Below are positions 38,300 to 50,300 of a stretch of 64,000 nt of DNA, one piece after another (the first letter of the stretch is position 1; each line of letters starts with the position of its first letter). Under the pieces are notes generated by a model that was given only the letters and a program-made list of their open reading frames with translations, was not told where the DNA came from and ran no database searches. Made by a program: the position numbers and the translations under genes. This stretch comes from Polytrichum commune (lineage: Eukaryota; Streptophyta; Polytrichopsida; Polytrichales; Polytrichaceae): the NCBI GenBank assembly GCA_950295325.1, contig OX485806.1, forward strand, positions 58,649,169-58,713,168, in the 5' to 3' direction.

Positions 38300-38659
38300 C
38301 ATACATGGAATGGGTGTATTTGCATTGCAAGCAGCAAAGGCCAAGAATTATTTTTTGTCATTTGTAGAGAAATTGTTTTTTAAAACGGAGTGCAAAAGTA
38401 TGTACAAAGCAAACTCATGGTTTATAAAAATATGCTACAACTAAAAGAACCGTCTACCAAAATGGGGATATGTTTTGAATGTAAATATTACATGTTTCAT
38501 TTACAACTCTATTGGGAGGGAGGAGATTGCCAATTTGTAATGGGACCTTGTGTCGTTGCTTACATTATGAAACCCCAAAGCCTGGGAATATGCCATGATG
38601 TAGCAACACAAGAAATTAAAGAGGGATATGAACTATTCACATATTATCCAATAAATTGA
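38300..38659 (+). pseudogene. Degenerate SET-domain-like fragment
   Basis: Near 38307 one frame reads GMGVFALQAAKAKNYF, resembling the G-x-GVFA entry motif of SET domains. About 300 bases later another frame (38390-38659) ends EIKEGYELFTYYPIN, resembling the xIxxGEELFxxY exit motif, with GPCVVAYIMKP upstream where SET proteins often have a Y/N-x-NEP segment. The roughly 115-codon separation fits a SET domain, which transfers methyl groups to histone lysines. The catalytic NHS-type residues are not recognisable and a frameshift separates the halves, so any product is dead. The call rests on two short motifs and could be chance. Earlier frames at 37643-38022 may belong to the same gene but show no motif. 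Confidence 0.38.
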
Positions 38660-38767
38660 ACCACTGTAGTGGCCTTGAGTGAGATATGAATCCATTGCTT
38701 CATTTGGCATAGTTTAGCAAGAGTTAGCAATTCCATACTTTAGATGTTTTCTCTAAAACAAAATATT

Positions 38768-39740
38768 TGTCGCGCACCTCTCCATGAGGAGTGCCCGAAA
38801 CACCATGGGCACAAGGGGGACCCCGGAGTGACACCCGGGACTTGTGGTGCCGTTGGTGAGAGAGCCCAAGTGATCCTAGTGTGGGCGAGGGCCACGGGCG
38901 TTGGGAACGCCTCCCACCCACGAAGACTAGGAGGCATGAGGGTAAGGCCATCAGCTATGCATAGCTCATGGTGGGGTGATTCTAGAATGCTCAAGAACAC
39001 CTCAATTGGAGGTGTGAGCTAGGAGTTATGAGAATTTGAGTGGGGCGTTGTCCCTGGACAACGCCCTGGTACAACAGTGCCTAGGAGTGATTCCCGGGAC
39101 TGCCAAGGTTTGAACATGCATAACTTCGTTAATACTTTCTTGAATGGGGCAAGTGAGGAGTCCATCGTCATTTACGTGAAGCGTAGATGAAGATGGAGTG
39201 GTTGCTTGTTAGTATCATACATCATACAAGGAAGTTATGATGGTCTGAAGCTGCTAAGGGCTTCTAGGCCCAGTGGCTGAAGGAAAATGTCTACTTGGCT
39301 CCAACTCTTGGTAGAGAGACAAGAGGTTTCTTGACGGTGGGGTAGGGGCCCCACGTAGAGTCCTAGAGGCTTATATGGATGAGGTGGTGTGGCCTCACCC
39401 ACCCGAGGCCGAACGACACAGCCTCCATGGGCATTGGCCCAATGTGAGGCCATAGTTGCCTAGTACGCTTCGGGTTGTTGTAGTGTTGCTCCGGCAATGC
39501 GATGATCAACATAGGATTGGACTTCCATGGATGGAAGTTCACATCGAAGAAATGGGTTATCAATTAAGGGGTGAGTCCCGAAAGCAAAGTAGGAGGATTG
39601 GTTCCCTCCTATGAACTATAAGGTTTGGGGTAGGAAGAGCTAACCACTAGCATGGCGGAATGCGAAGGGTTAGCACTTGTAACCTTTGCTAGAAATGAAA
39701 ATTGGCAAGATTGTTAAGGGAGTTAGCAAGGGTTGCGACA
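38768..39740. mobile_element. Solo LTR B3 (973 bp)
   Basis: TGTCGCGCACC to GGTTGCGACA, colinear with B1 throughout and of identical length. Flanks ATATT (38763-38767) and CTATT (39741-39745) agree at four of five positions. The GGACTTCC/GGAAGT hairpin near 39520 and the CACCTC/GAGGTG stem near 39000 are recognisable. Confidence 0.82.
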
Positions 39741-40989
39741 CTATTGTAGTCGACTTCCATACGGATGATAAAATGTAGTCATTGTTTTGGACTCCAAGAC
39801 TACAAATTTTGTAACCATATGGATAATTAAATGTACGCCTTATTTTGAACTTTATGACTATAATATTTGAACATGATTACTAGAATCTCCGAATATGGAA
39901 AGCAAACATGAAGAATTCAAATTTGTACGAATGATAACATAGTGCCTAGGCAAGTACAACAACAACTCTACCGCAATTAATGATGGACTCGAGGATGACA
40001 AGGATGCCATTGTGATGAAAAAAAATAAAATTCGAGGAGGTAAAGCTTATGAAGGTCCTAGAAGAATAAATAAATCTATTATACGAGGGTATTCGAACAA
40101 CGCATAACATTGTAGTGCTTCTTTTCTTAAATTGCTTTACGATTTTTTGAGTATCAAATGCATGTGCAGATGATTCACATTCTTCAAATTTGATTGATTA
40201 ATACCTTATTTAGTAGATTCAATTGCATTTCCCCTTCATATGTAGCAATTTTATTTATAGATGACAAAAAAACAATGAGTGGAAGATTATTTTACAAAAA
40301 TATCCACGAAGCTGAAATGCATAGTTTGTAGTAAGGCAAATCCGAAGAACATCATGGCCTGAGGCTCATATCCATTTCCATTGACATGACACCTTATACC
40401 CCTATATTGAGGGGATGCAGGGTTCTAACCATGGAAGATGTCGAACCAAGCATTGGACGTTGTGGAAGAACATCCAGATTTGGAAGATGATGTTGTTTGA
40501 CATTAGGAAGGGAGGTTGCATGAAAAAATAATAGGTATAGGTGTATATCATTCTTTTTGTGAGTGTATAGACTATATATTTGCATATTACAAAGCCAAGA
40601 ACTAAACTATGATGTTGTGTAAAAGTAATAGAACTCAACAACATTGCAAATAAGTAAAAAATGATTGTATTGTCAAAATACAATCAGCAAAAATGCCATT
40701 GTCATAAAACATTTGTTGAAATGATCAAAGACCCAAGACTCACGACATGAATAAGTACGAAGGAAGTTCAAATGCAGTATAAAAACCATTCACTATAAGG
40801 ACATGAAAATCGTTGTTAGATAAGTATTAATCTTACTGATGTGGTCTTTTATGACTATCATGAAAATATTGTGATAACATGTTCCCAACACGTTCTCTAC
40901 ACGGTTCACATCTAGGTTATATCCAATATGACTAAAAACCTAGTCATATGATGACTATAGTCATTTCTAGTAATCACTTTGGTTCAACA

Positions 40990-43960
40990 AACTTACACAA
41001 AAAATATATAAAGAAAAAAACTAGCAATGTACAACACATACATCAATTTCTCCCAATCCTAAAACCAAATATTCATTCTACTTCCCATTGAAGCAACACA
41101 CCTAACCTTAAGCATCAAGAAATACAACCCAAATGAAAACATCATAGGATATAAATCCACTGTTCAAATCCAAAGACTCAACTCTAACATATTCGACCAC
41201 ACAAGATCTTACATTACCACCATCCCATCTTTGAGGCTCCAATGGTTGTAGGATAGATTCACCCAAAACAAAATACACCATACGTTAACTTCCTACAATC
41301 CCACATATGAATGGTCCAAATATCTTCACCAACATGAAAACTACTACACATCCACAATATATATTTACAACCAAAGGACCCCCCCCAAAAGAACAACAAA
41401 TGATCAATATTCTCATACACAACATATCAAAACTCTACCTTGTACATGTGAAAACAAACGTCATCCTAAGCACATCCATAGCATACAAAGTCAAACTCAC
41501 AAAAATATGGTGCACAACTCTAAAGGCTACACCAACCCTGCCAACCATATACAATTTGCCACGTAAACCCCCAGATATAACCCCCGATAATGTATATACT
41601 CCAACGGCTTGCTCATACTACTAAACAAACACGCCGGCTAGGTAACATAGTAGATAACATAGCAGTCTCTGGAGTAACATATGCTACGTAACATAATAGG
41701 TTTTAGAATAACATGTGCTAGGTAACAGAGCAGGTGCTAGAGTATGTAGCCTAGAGGACGACCTCCGCATTGCAAAAAACTCCCTAGCCTCCCAAACCTT
41801 TTATGGGTAGAATTATATGCATTCTTCATTGACCTCACAACTACAAAAGACCAACCACAACACACATGCATATTCATTAACAATCACATAAGATACCTAT
41901 CATTTCAACACAATCACCTCAACAAACTATTCATCTTTGCCATAATCCACCAAGTCTTATGGACCATACCATAATTTTAATAATACAAATTGTCCATTCA
42001 CATGTTGGCATCATACGCAACCGTTTGGAATGAAGTAGGTGAAGACGATGCACAAATGTTTTAATTGGAGTGAAAACTAAAAATAGGATGCAAGACCAAA
42101 ATTACCCAAAATTATTTGTTTTCTTTTAAGTAACAGAAATCTAAACATAACCTCAGAGTTGAATGTACCATAAAGAAGTAGAATTTAAAATGGTAAAACT
42201 AAAAGTCGTAGGGAAATACCAAATGTTATCTTGATAAATTTAAATGTAATTGCTAGTTAAGAACACATTATTGGCCTACAAAATACTTGATGATCCAATA
42301 TTTAAACATGGAACATTTGTTACTTTTTAGTACAGTTCCATACCTCATAATGACTTCACCTTTGACAATAATCACTACACTTAAATGACTAAGATTTAGG
42401 AGATGATCTTGGTGTGTTAAAAAAAACATGAGATGCTCTACAAATAAAATTTCTATATAAAAATGAGAAAGACTTGAAAGATATATCATCATTTGTTTCT
42501 TGGACCTCTAATGGTTTATACTGTGGGTAAATGAAACTATGTGTACCATGTATCATCCATTATGTTTTTGATATGGATATCTCATTAATAATGTAGTTGA
42601 CAATATTAATCATAGTAAATGTAGTGAAAACTCTTTGATAATGTTAAATTCATGATTTCATTGTGAATGAGGGTTTGGTTACATCATGATCCATGAAATT
42701 GTTCCAAATTAGGTGGAATTTTTTCATGATCAAACTTCCATGGTTAGATTATGAAAATTGCAAGTTTCAAAGTTGTTGGATCTTTCAATAGGTGTAAATT
42801 GAACATGGACCAAGAAGATGTTGAATCCAAAAGTGGATGTTATGATATTTTTAACATCAACCCAAAAATGATGGTTTTGGAAGTTATTTTTATGCGTTAC
42901 ATTGTTCTCTTAGCTACGCCGACATTTGGCAACAAAATAGAATAAAAATATAACAACATTTTTCTACCATGGTCCCTTGACTTTTTGCAACGAGAGAACT
43001 TATAATTCTTCTCACCTCAAACTCGTAGGACCATCACAATGGATAATACAAGCTTGAAAACAAGCCTTTTGGAAACCTCAAGTTTCATTGTCACCCTAAT
43101 TTTTTTTCCTTGATGTAGAGTAGAGGCATTTACAATTGATCATTTAAAAAAAATCTACACCAAATTTGGAGAAATATTAATGATAAAAAATTTCCGGTGT
43201 AAGATGTGGTGATAATTGCTACTCCAATTGGAATAACAAGCCACAAGATTGATGAGATGGATGGATTACTCTAATAACTCCAAGTAATGATCTTTTATCT
43301 TTTACAATTATCCAATTGCATCACATATATCCGTGAATCGCATTCATCTATGCAAAATATTCTATGTTCATTCTAAATCCATCAATTCATCCCTTGCAAA
43401 ATCATTCTTCATCCAATCTAATTATCTTTACTTCATCTAAAATTCATCCATCATACTTAGTAGTTGCTACCGCAAGGGGGTTTGGCTTAAGGTACACAAT
43501 TCCTACCAAATTCCACAGTGACCACCCTTTGTTGGGTTGGCCAAGTACTGGGAGGATTGAGAGTTAAACGAGGGAAGCTAAGATATGAACGATGAGCAGT
43601 GAGTGGTAACATGTGAGCAATGATTTCATATGTAGTAATTATGTACAATTTTAGGGTCCATAATCTAAATTTGGTAATATTGTTTATTGCAATTTTCAAT
43701 TGTAAAGTACTAATATTTTGAATGAACAACAATGAAAGAGGCCTATTACCATGGATACTATAAAAAACTATTAGTCCATTGTTGATTTTTTTTGTAACAT
43801 TCCAATACATGTCACTTATTGACATTCTCAAGCATGTGGTTGAACACAACACTTAGAACATTACTCACACTCTACAACACCGGCAAATTCAAGTATTTGC
43901 ATGACCTCGTTGTAGGCATACGTTGGAGTGTGTATAAACTTATCCTTAGCGTAATCCACC
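40990..43960. other. AT-rich stretch without recognisable genes
   Basis: No motif-bearing frame is seen. The only structured part is the short tandem repeat at 41636-41760. Confidence 0.4.
41636..41760. repeat. Tandem repeat, period about 34 bp, nearly three copies
   Basis: The order GTAACATAGCAG, about ten bases, then TAACATATGCTA repeats three times with substitutions (41658, 41691 and 41725 approximately). A shorter GGTAACATAGTAG unit precedes them. Confidence 0.6.
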
Positions 43961-43972
43961 TTGCACATAAAT

Positions 43973-46900
43973 CTAAAAACATAATAAAGATGTTTGCAGT
44001 GCACTCATTTCACTTTCTTTCCCAAAGCCTGAGATGACATTTTTGTGAAGTCTAGGCATGTGCAATGCAAGATGTCGCCAATTATGATACGGTATGAGAT
44101 ATCCTCCTTGGAGATGATGTTGATTATCACTCCAAATCCTTAATATGGCATGGTAGTCACTCCAACAACATAGTAATTGGAACCGGGCGTCTTCGAGCGC
44201 CAACACCTCCTCCCTCGAGATATTGGTACCTATCTTCACTGGCCATGTGGTGGGGACTATAGGCACGGGTAGATCACTTAGTGCATTTTAAAAACGACGT
44301 GCGGCATAATATAGAGAGGATTAAAATCATTTGAAATAAAAATTATAAAGGAATTCCAAATAATGAAGGGGCCATTAAATGTAGACAATCCCATTATAAG
44401 TAAGTTAGATGGACATAAAACACGGGCCATTTTTTTTTGTAAAATTAATATAGGGGCTGAAGATAAGGATCCTAGAAGGTATGTTTAGTATGGTATGTAA
44501 ATGGGTTTAGGACTCACGGGGATGGATGATAATTGGGATTTCCGTCTGTCCAAAATTACTTAAAAGAAATATAGAGTACAAAAAATTGCAGTGACTTGGA
44601 CAATATAAGTAATGGAAGGGTGCAAACAAATGGGCCATTTTTTAAATTTAAGTAATTATAGGGAGTCTTTAATTCAACCCTTGAAGGCAAATAGCCCCAA
44701 AACAAAAAAACCCCAGCCGCACGTGGTGCACAAAAATACCTTAGAGTGATCTACCCGTGACTATAGGCCAGTCTAGAACGTTTTTTTTTCTTGTTGCCAC
44801 TCACACAATGCTTAATGTCGTCGGGGCAAAACCAAAACTCATGCTCCACATTGTTGGTGGAACAAAACTCTTCCTTCAACCCTTTGTAAGTTGGAGCATG
44901 AGTGCCATGTTTTCCAATGTTGACTTTTGCATTGCATAAAGAATCTGTATTGATTTGCATTGCCCAACATCTTTTGGCCAAGCTTGGGGGCAATCTAGCA
45001 ATGTGCCACTGAGAAGCACAACAGTCACTCTCTAACATAGATGTGGTATGAGCCACACCATGCTCTCTAGAATTCAAGGACTCCTTTATGCATGGTCTTT
45101 TAGCCCGACGAGTGTTAGGGCAAGGTATGGAGTAGTTAACTTTGTTGGGTCGATGTGAGTCACAATCGACCCAACAATTGGGTGGCAAGTTAAGCTTCCG
45201 TTTGGTGAACCCAAAACAACTCAAAGCCCTCCAAAGTACAATCCCTAGTGTTAAGATCATCTACCCCTAGATAAAATTTCATGGCATATGCTAGCAGCTT
45301 GGGATCTCCACATTTGGCAGCAACTTTCAATTTCAAGGATGTTGAATCAAGGCCTTTACCAATGGCACCCCCTTTCAACCATGCTCTATAATGTTCAATA
45401 TGCATTAATGCAAGAATCAAATCGTCCACCGTCACTCCGTAGAGACAAATCATCTTGTTGTCGGACTGTTGGAGCCACTTGTTGTGCACCTTTTCTGCAA
45501 ATTACATGTTGGCATATCTGCATGTTCATCTATTGTCATATCTTGCGAACATCACAATTGTAAAATTTAATAAATTTAATAAATTTCTTATATTTTAAAA
45601 ATCAAACAACTCTCAAGTGTATAACTTAGCAATGCACTTACAATAAGCATATGACCATTCCATTGCTTGTAATGAAAGTGCCAAATCCTAACCACTCAGA
45701 AAGACTGAGAATGCCATCTTTTGTGGCAGCTCTAGACGACAACCACCATGAATGAAACACATGATATTTAGTCGCAACTTTGTCCATTGTCTTTGCGTCT
45801 TTGTAATCCCTGCATATTTGCTTGTGTTGAAATTGCAAGGATGGTTTAATTTAATTCTGCATCACCTTATCCAAACTTGCAGACCACTGAAAAAGACATG
45901 GGCACTCACGATTGACCATGAGTAGACGTGGGTCACTGTCCCCATAGATCTTCTTCAGTGCAATCCAATTAACGTGAGCACTGTTTGCCATGAAACCCTT
46001 GAAGTTTACATTTGGCACGCCATGACATAATTCAAGTTTTCCTAGTACAGTGTTTGTACTCTACCGTCTTTACATTGTATGTTAGAAAATGTAATCGCCA
46101 ACACGTTACAATATTTGCTATCGTATACATGGGACGCCAAGGTGGTCCAGTCCTTCAAACATTTCACATGGTCAAACATTATCCATGAATTCTCCATCTT
46201 CCCTCCAACTTACATACGCTTCACAAGATCCATACCACTTCTTAGAAGATATACTAACATCTTGAAAATAAACACTTTATCTTTGGATTGCCATGGGAAC
46301 CTACTACCATAGATGTATTTGAAACCTGAAATATTTTGTAACGCCATTATATTATCCGTCATACCTATTCTATCAAGAACAAAATGCTTCAAACCTTATA
46401 CAAAATTATGACAATTTAGAGAGGTAAGAATACTAAATTTACCCATAACCACCTTTAATGACAAATTTGCCAAATGATGGTTTTCACCGTTTGATGGAGA
46501 TTTTAGAAGATAGTATGCCAAAATTGTTTGCTCGTTGTCATTACTATAGCAAAGTTCTTGGCACTGGATGTTTTCATGACCTTTTGAGCAACGCACTTGT
46601 AAGCCATGTCCAATGACTTACAACACGTACCCTTAAGACACATGGTCGTCATGTACACCTAGATGAATACAAACCCTCGACATCCCAAAGGATGTGGAGT
46701 GGACGTATATTATGTGAGCATGATACATTGCGATGCACATATGTGTTGACCGACATATCTTATATTTCATTGTTGATTTTTCAAAGGCCACATTTTTCAC
46801 ATAAAATGGAACAGAAATTGATCCCGTCCATTTGCTATTGTTGCGAACCCTCCATTGTGATACATGTAATCACAATAATCATTTGGGCACTGGAAATGAC

Positions 46901-47340
46901 CAGCACAAGAAAAATGTTTGAATAATAATCCAAAATCATTTTGGATATTAGTTGTTTTTGTTGTGCACCAAGGGTGTCCGTCACACATCTTGTCCATGCC
47001 ATCCATGGAATGGCCATACGCCCTTGGAACTCCCATTGTCAAACGGGGCAACACAAAAATGTCACCATCTAAAGATGGTGGCAAATACTTGACATCACGA
47101 ATATCAATGTTGTCAAAGTCAATAGTTGTAAGATTAAATTTAGATTTTTTCCTAGACTTTGTTAGTTTCAATGCCTCGACAATATTCAAACTTGAAGATG
47201 CTACAAGAGGATGTAAAGGTGGACGTTGAAATGGAGTTCCATGGTGAGCCAACCTCATATAAAATGGATTGGAATGGGTTTTATCAACATCCACAGAAAT
47301 TTTGGAAAGAGTTGGAGTTGTAAATCTAATAGGAAAACTG
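43973..47340 (-). pseudogene. Decayed DNA-transposase-like gene, family uncertain
   Basis: A chain of minus-strand frames reads as one eroded protein. The first part (47294-46797) is the best preserved. It has KYLPPSLDGDIFVLPRL and a zinc-type motif, C-x2-GH-x-C-x-N-x2-C with a following His (CAGHFQCPNDYC). Later parts include ALKKIYGDSDPRLLMVNREC near 45950, HSWWLSSRAAT near 45730, a 99-codon piece at 45489-45190 and a 169-codon piece at 45260-44751. A final piece is at 44266-43973. I have the impression of an unclassified or Mutator-like plant transposase with an N-terminal zinc finger, but I cannot see a DDE triad, so the family stays open. Stops and frameshifts separate the pieces, and a MITE interrupts it at 44255-44767. 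Its right edge meets the E1 polyprotein near 47350. Confidence 0.45.
44255..44767. mobile_element. MITE with about 50-bp terminal inverted repeats
   Basis: The left end reads ACTATAGGCACGGGTAGATC from 44256. The right end, read on the minus strand from 44767, is CCTATAGTCACGGGTAGATC. Both continue inward through a shared CACT, an ATTTT run and ACGTGCGGC. The arms are roughly 50 bp at about 80 percent identity and the element is about 513 bp. It interrupts the transposase-like gene. Exact ends and target duplication are uncertain. Confidence 0.6.
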
Positions 47341-47383
47341 AAGTGTTACAACACCAAACACCTACGGTACGAGCGAATAAATG

Positions 47384-50300
47384 CTTGTACTTTCCGTGCC
47401 TCAACACCAATGAGATGAGGGCCTAATTCCAATGGCCAATCATCAAACTCTATGATCTCCCTCTCCACCAAAGGGAAGCCACATGGTGCTAGCATGGACT
47501 CTAACTGCTACTGAGAGGAGGGGGCATTAACCATGCCCCCAACCTCCGTGCTAGTAATAGAGTCCATCCCCTCTTCATCACCACCAATATGTGATGATGA
47601 AGCCACCACTGGAGGTGAAGAAGCCAAAACAATATAAACTCGTTGAGCTCGAAGCTCCCCTATCACCTGCTGCTCGAATCAAAAGATTTGTTCGGCTTCT
47701 CCAACCACGACCTCAATTCCCTCCTCCATGGATGTGGACCGCTGTGTCCCCTGACCAGAATCCTCTGCCCCCAGAGACAATAACTGGTCACCATGATGCC
47801 GTTGCAATGCAAGGCATAAACTAATAGTCCACACCATGGTATGAAGATTTGTGGCTTGGCCCAACACGAAGCGTTGTTGGCCCTCAGAAAGGCCAGGAGT
47901 TGCGGTGATACCCATGCAAAATCCCATGACACGCTCCCGTTTGTCAGCCAAGGGTTCGGTGTGGGTTTTGGTGGTAGCATCCCACACCATACCCGGCCCC
48001 CGATCGCGGAAGGCGAATGACTGTGGAAATGTCATAAAGGTGGGAAAGGTCCGCCGTGGTGTCCCCACTTTGTTGACCAATGCCAACGGGGTTAAATCGT
48101 CTCAAACAACCGGCAAAGAGGTCCGGTTTGGATCCAAAATGTCATCCACCTTTTGATCAAAAGGCGGAGGTATTGCAAAAAATGTTGCAGCCAAAGTAGA
48201 TGACGGTGCAAGGTTGGTCCAAATCCACCGAGGCCGGTGGGCATAAGAACCAATGCTCGCGGCATCCACAAAAATGGGATCTTCAAGGTATTGACGAACA
48301 TAATGACCGCCCTCTAACACTTTGTCCCAAGAGTCTCCCAACAATGATACATTCTCGAAGATATACCCTGGAGGGGTAGGTAAGTGGGAAAACCACCACT
48401 GCATGAGACGGATGAGGTTCCAAAAGAGACTAGACCTGGGATCCTCTAGACCTCGGCCGGCTCCAACACGTGAATGGCCCTGGCATGGCCATCCCGCAAT
48501 TACCATATCCACTGCACCCAAGTGTCGTAAGTCGGCCTCACTGATGAGTATGACATCACGAGGGAGATGTAAAAACCACCCATGAATGGTAGTCGGGGGT
48601 AATTATTGGGGATACAACACCATTAACTGGTGAAGATGGTGACGAGTCACATGGGTGGACACTTGAGAGTTGTCCACATAGCCATACTGTCTGACTGTGA
48701 GGCCAGCCTCCAATACGGCCGCTAAGCCCGTGCCGATGCCCCCAAACAATTCCACCAAAGTAATCTCCGCTTCTGGAAGCCGCCATAAAATGGGATGTGC
48801 CAATGCCAATGGGGCATCCGGTATGACCGGTGTCCTAGGAGTGAGAAAAAGAACAATATCCTCACACCTCCGGAATAGCTCGGCGGAATCACTCCAGGGA
48901 GGAAGGGGATCCTTGGGATGGCGTACCTATGCACCCTGTCAGCCCTAAATCCCCACCCTTGAGCATCGTTATCCGGGTGAGAGCCTAAGGCTCACATGCA
49001 TTTAACTAATATCCTTAATCTTTTGACATTGAGTCATGGTTATCTCAATGACAAAACCTTATAAAACTCACATTTTTATTCCAAAACCACTAGGCCTTGA
49101 ATATTTATAAATATTATTCCCTTGTGGTGATTGCCACCCAATAACATTTCTTATAAAATACTAAACACCCACACTTAGGTATCTTAACTTGCTTTCCAGC
49201 TAATTCCAAACTTAAACACCTAACTTAATCAATAATTGATAATTGGGACCCTATAGTCAAACTCCTAATTCAACTAACTAGTTAATACCAACGCCTAAGG
49301 TTTTGACTGATGCTTAGTGTTATGTGTTTTTGAGAAATGTCTAGGCCTCAATATTAATATGTTCCCTTCTTCTGGTCAACTACAGCGTTCGGCAGCTCTC
49401 TCTGTTGCCGTAACTGTTGGACTACCGGACTCCAGGAGGTTGATACACCCAGCTTACCCTACTCCTCAACCCCCTATCAGCTGGCTAATGCAGTCTGCAT
49501 TCAGCAGCCACTCCAATCCGAAATTCCCTCGAGGCACCCTGAATTGCCAAGGCAACAATTTTCTTTCCGAGTAGGCAACCAACCACCTGCAGTGGCTTTC
49601 ACCTTCTACCTCACAGCCTTTCCCCACAACTATCATATCACTGTAGTTGCCATTAGAGCTGAAGTGCAAAGAGATCCCCTGTTGCTAAAAAAATCCAGCC
49701 AAGAGCTGCAGCCCATGTTGCTACTTGTCAGATTGCCACCATGATGTCAAAACCCAACATTGTATGTTCATTGGGCTTGCAAGACAGATTCGGCATTGAC
49801 CAAGTGAATGCAAGGCACCTCACCCAGCCAACAATGACTCCTGCCTCAATTCCAAACAAAACCATTCATCAAACCAGATGCTAAATTCCCCCTGCAGTTT
49901 GAAAGCTGATACACTTGCAACATGGTTTTCTGGTCGCTCTACAAAGCTTCCCTGGATCATCCTTGGTCGTGGCACTCGGCTCATTGATGTGTGATGGCCA
50001 ACACCTCCTGTTCATTGCAACGCTTACACACCCGAAGCTGAATTCGCAATTTCACCCTCTAGCTGCCCTTTTCCCAGGTGCAGCTACCGTGTACCAATTG
50101 CCATTCTCCCTGTGGTCAACAACCCTTTTTCGGCGACTACTATTTCCTGCTTGCCTCCAAGTATTCCTGCATCGCTCATTCTCTGTCTGCCGGCTGCTCC
50201 AGGAGCCTTCCCCGTCTTCTCCGCCCTTTTTTCTGCAGAGGCTTCACTTCCGAACCCGTCACCGAGCCTCTTCTTCCACCTGCCAACCTCTCTCTATCAA

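Larger units (their letters stand above)
35129..40970. mobile_element. CACTA-like zone with AGTCAT subterminal repeats
   Basis: CACTACAACAAAAATACAAC at 35129 is a textbook plant CACTA terminus. From there to about 36730 the words AGTCAT and ATGACT occur roughly 25 times on both strands, as expected of CACTA subterminal repeats. The same words return at 39770 and cluster at 40850-40970 (CCTAGTCATATGATGACTAT). The right terminus is not clean: no TAGTG with a matching 3-bp duplication was found. Another CACTACAAGTAGTCATAAG occurs at 37604. The zone may be one damaged element or overlapping relics. No CACTA transposase was recognised. It contains the SET-like fragment and LTR B3. Confidence 0.4.

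Noticed and set aside
44751-45260. 169-codon minus-strand frame as an independent gene
   Set aside because: It continues pieces of the transposase-like pseudogene in neighbouring frames and is cut by a MITE.
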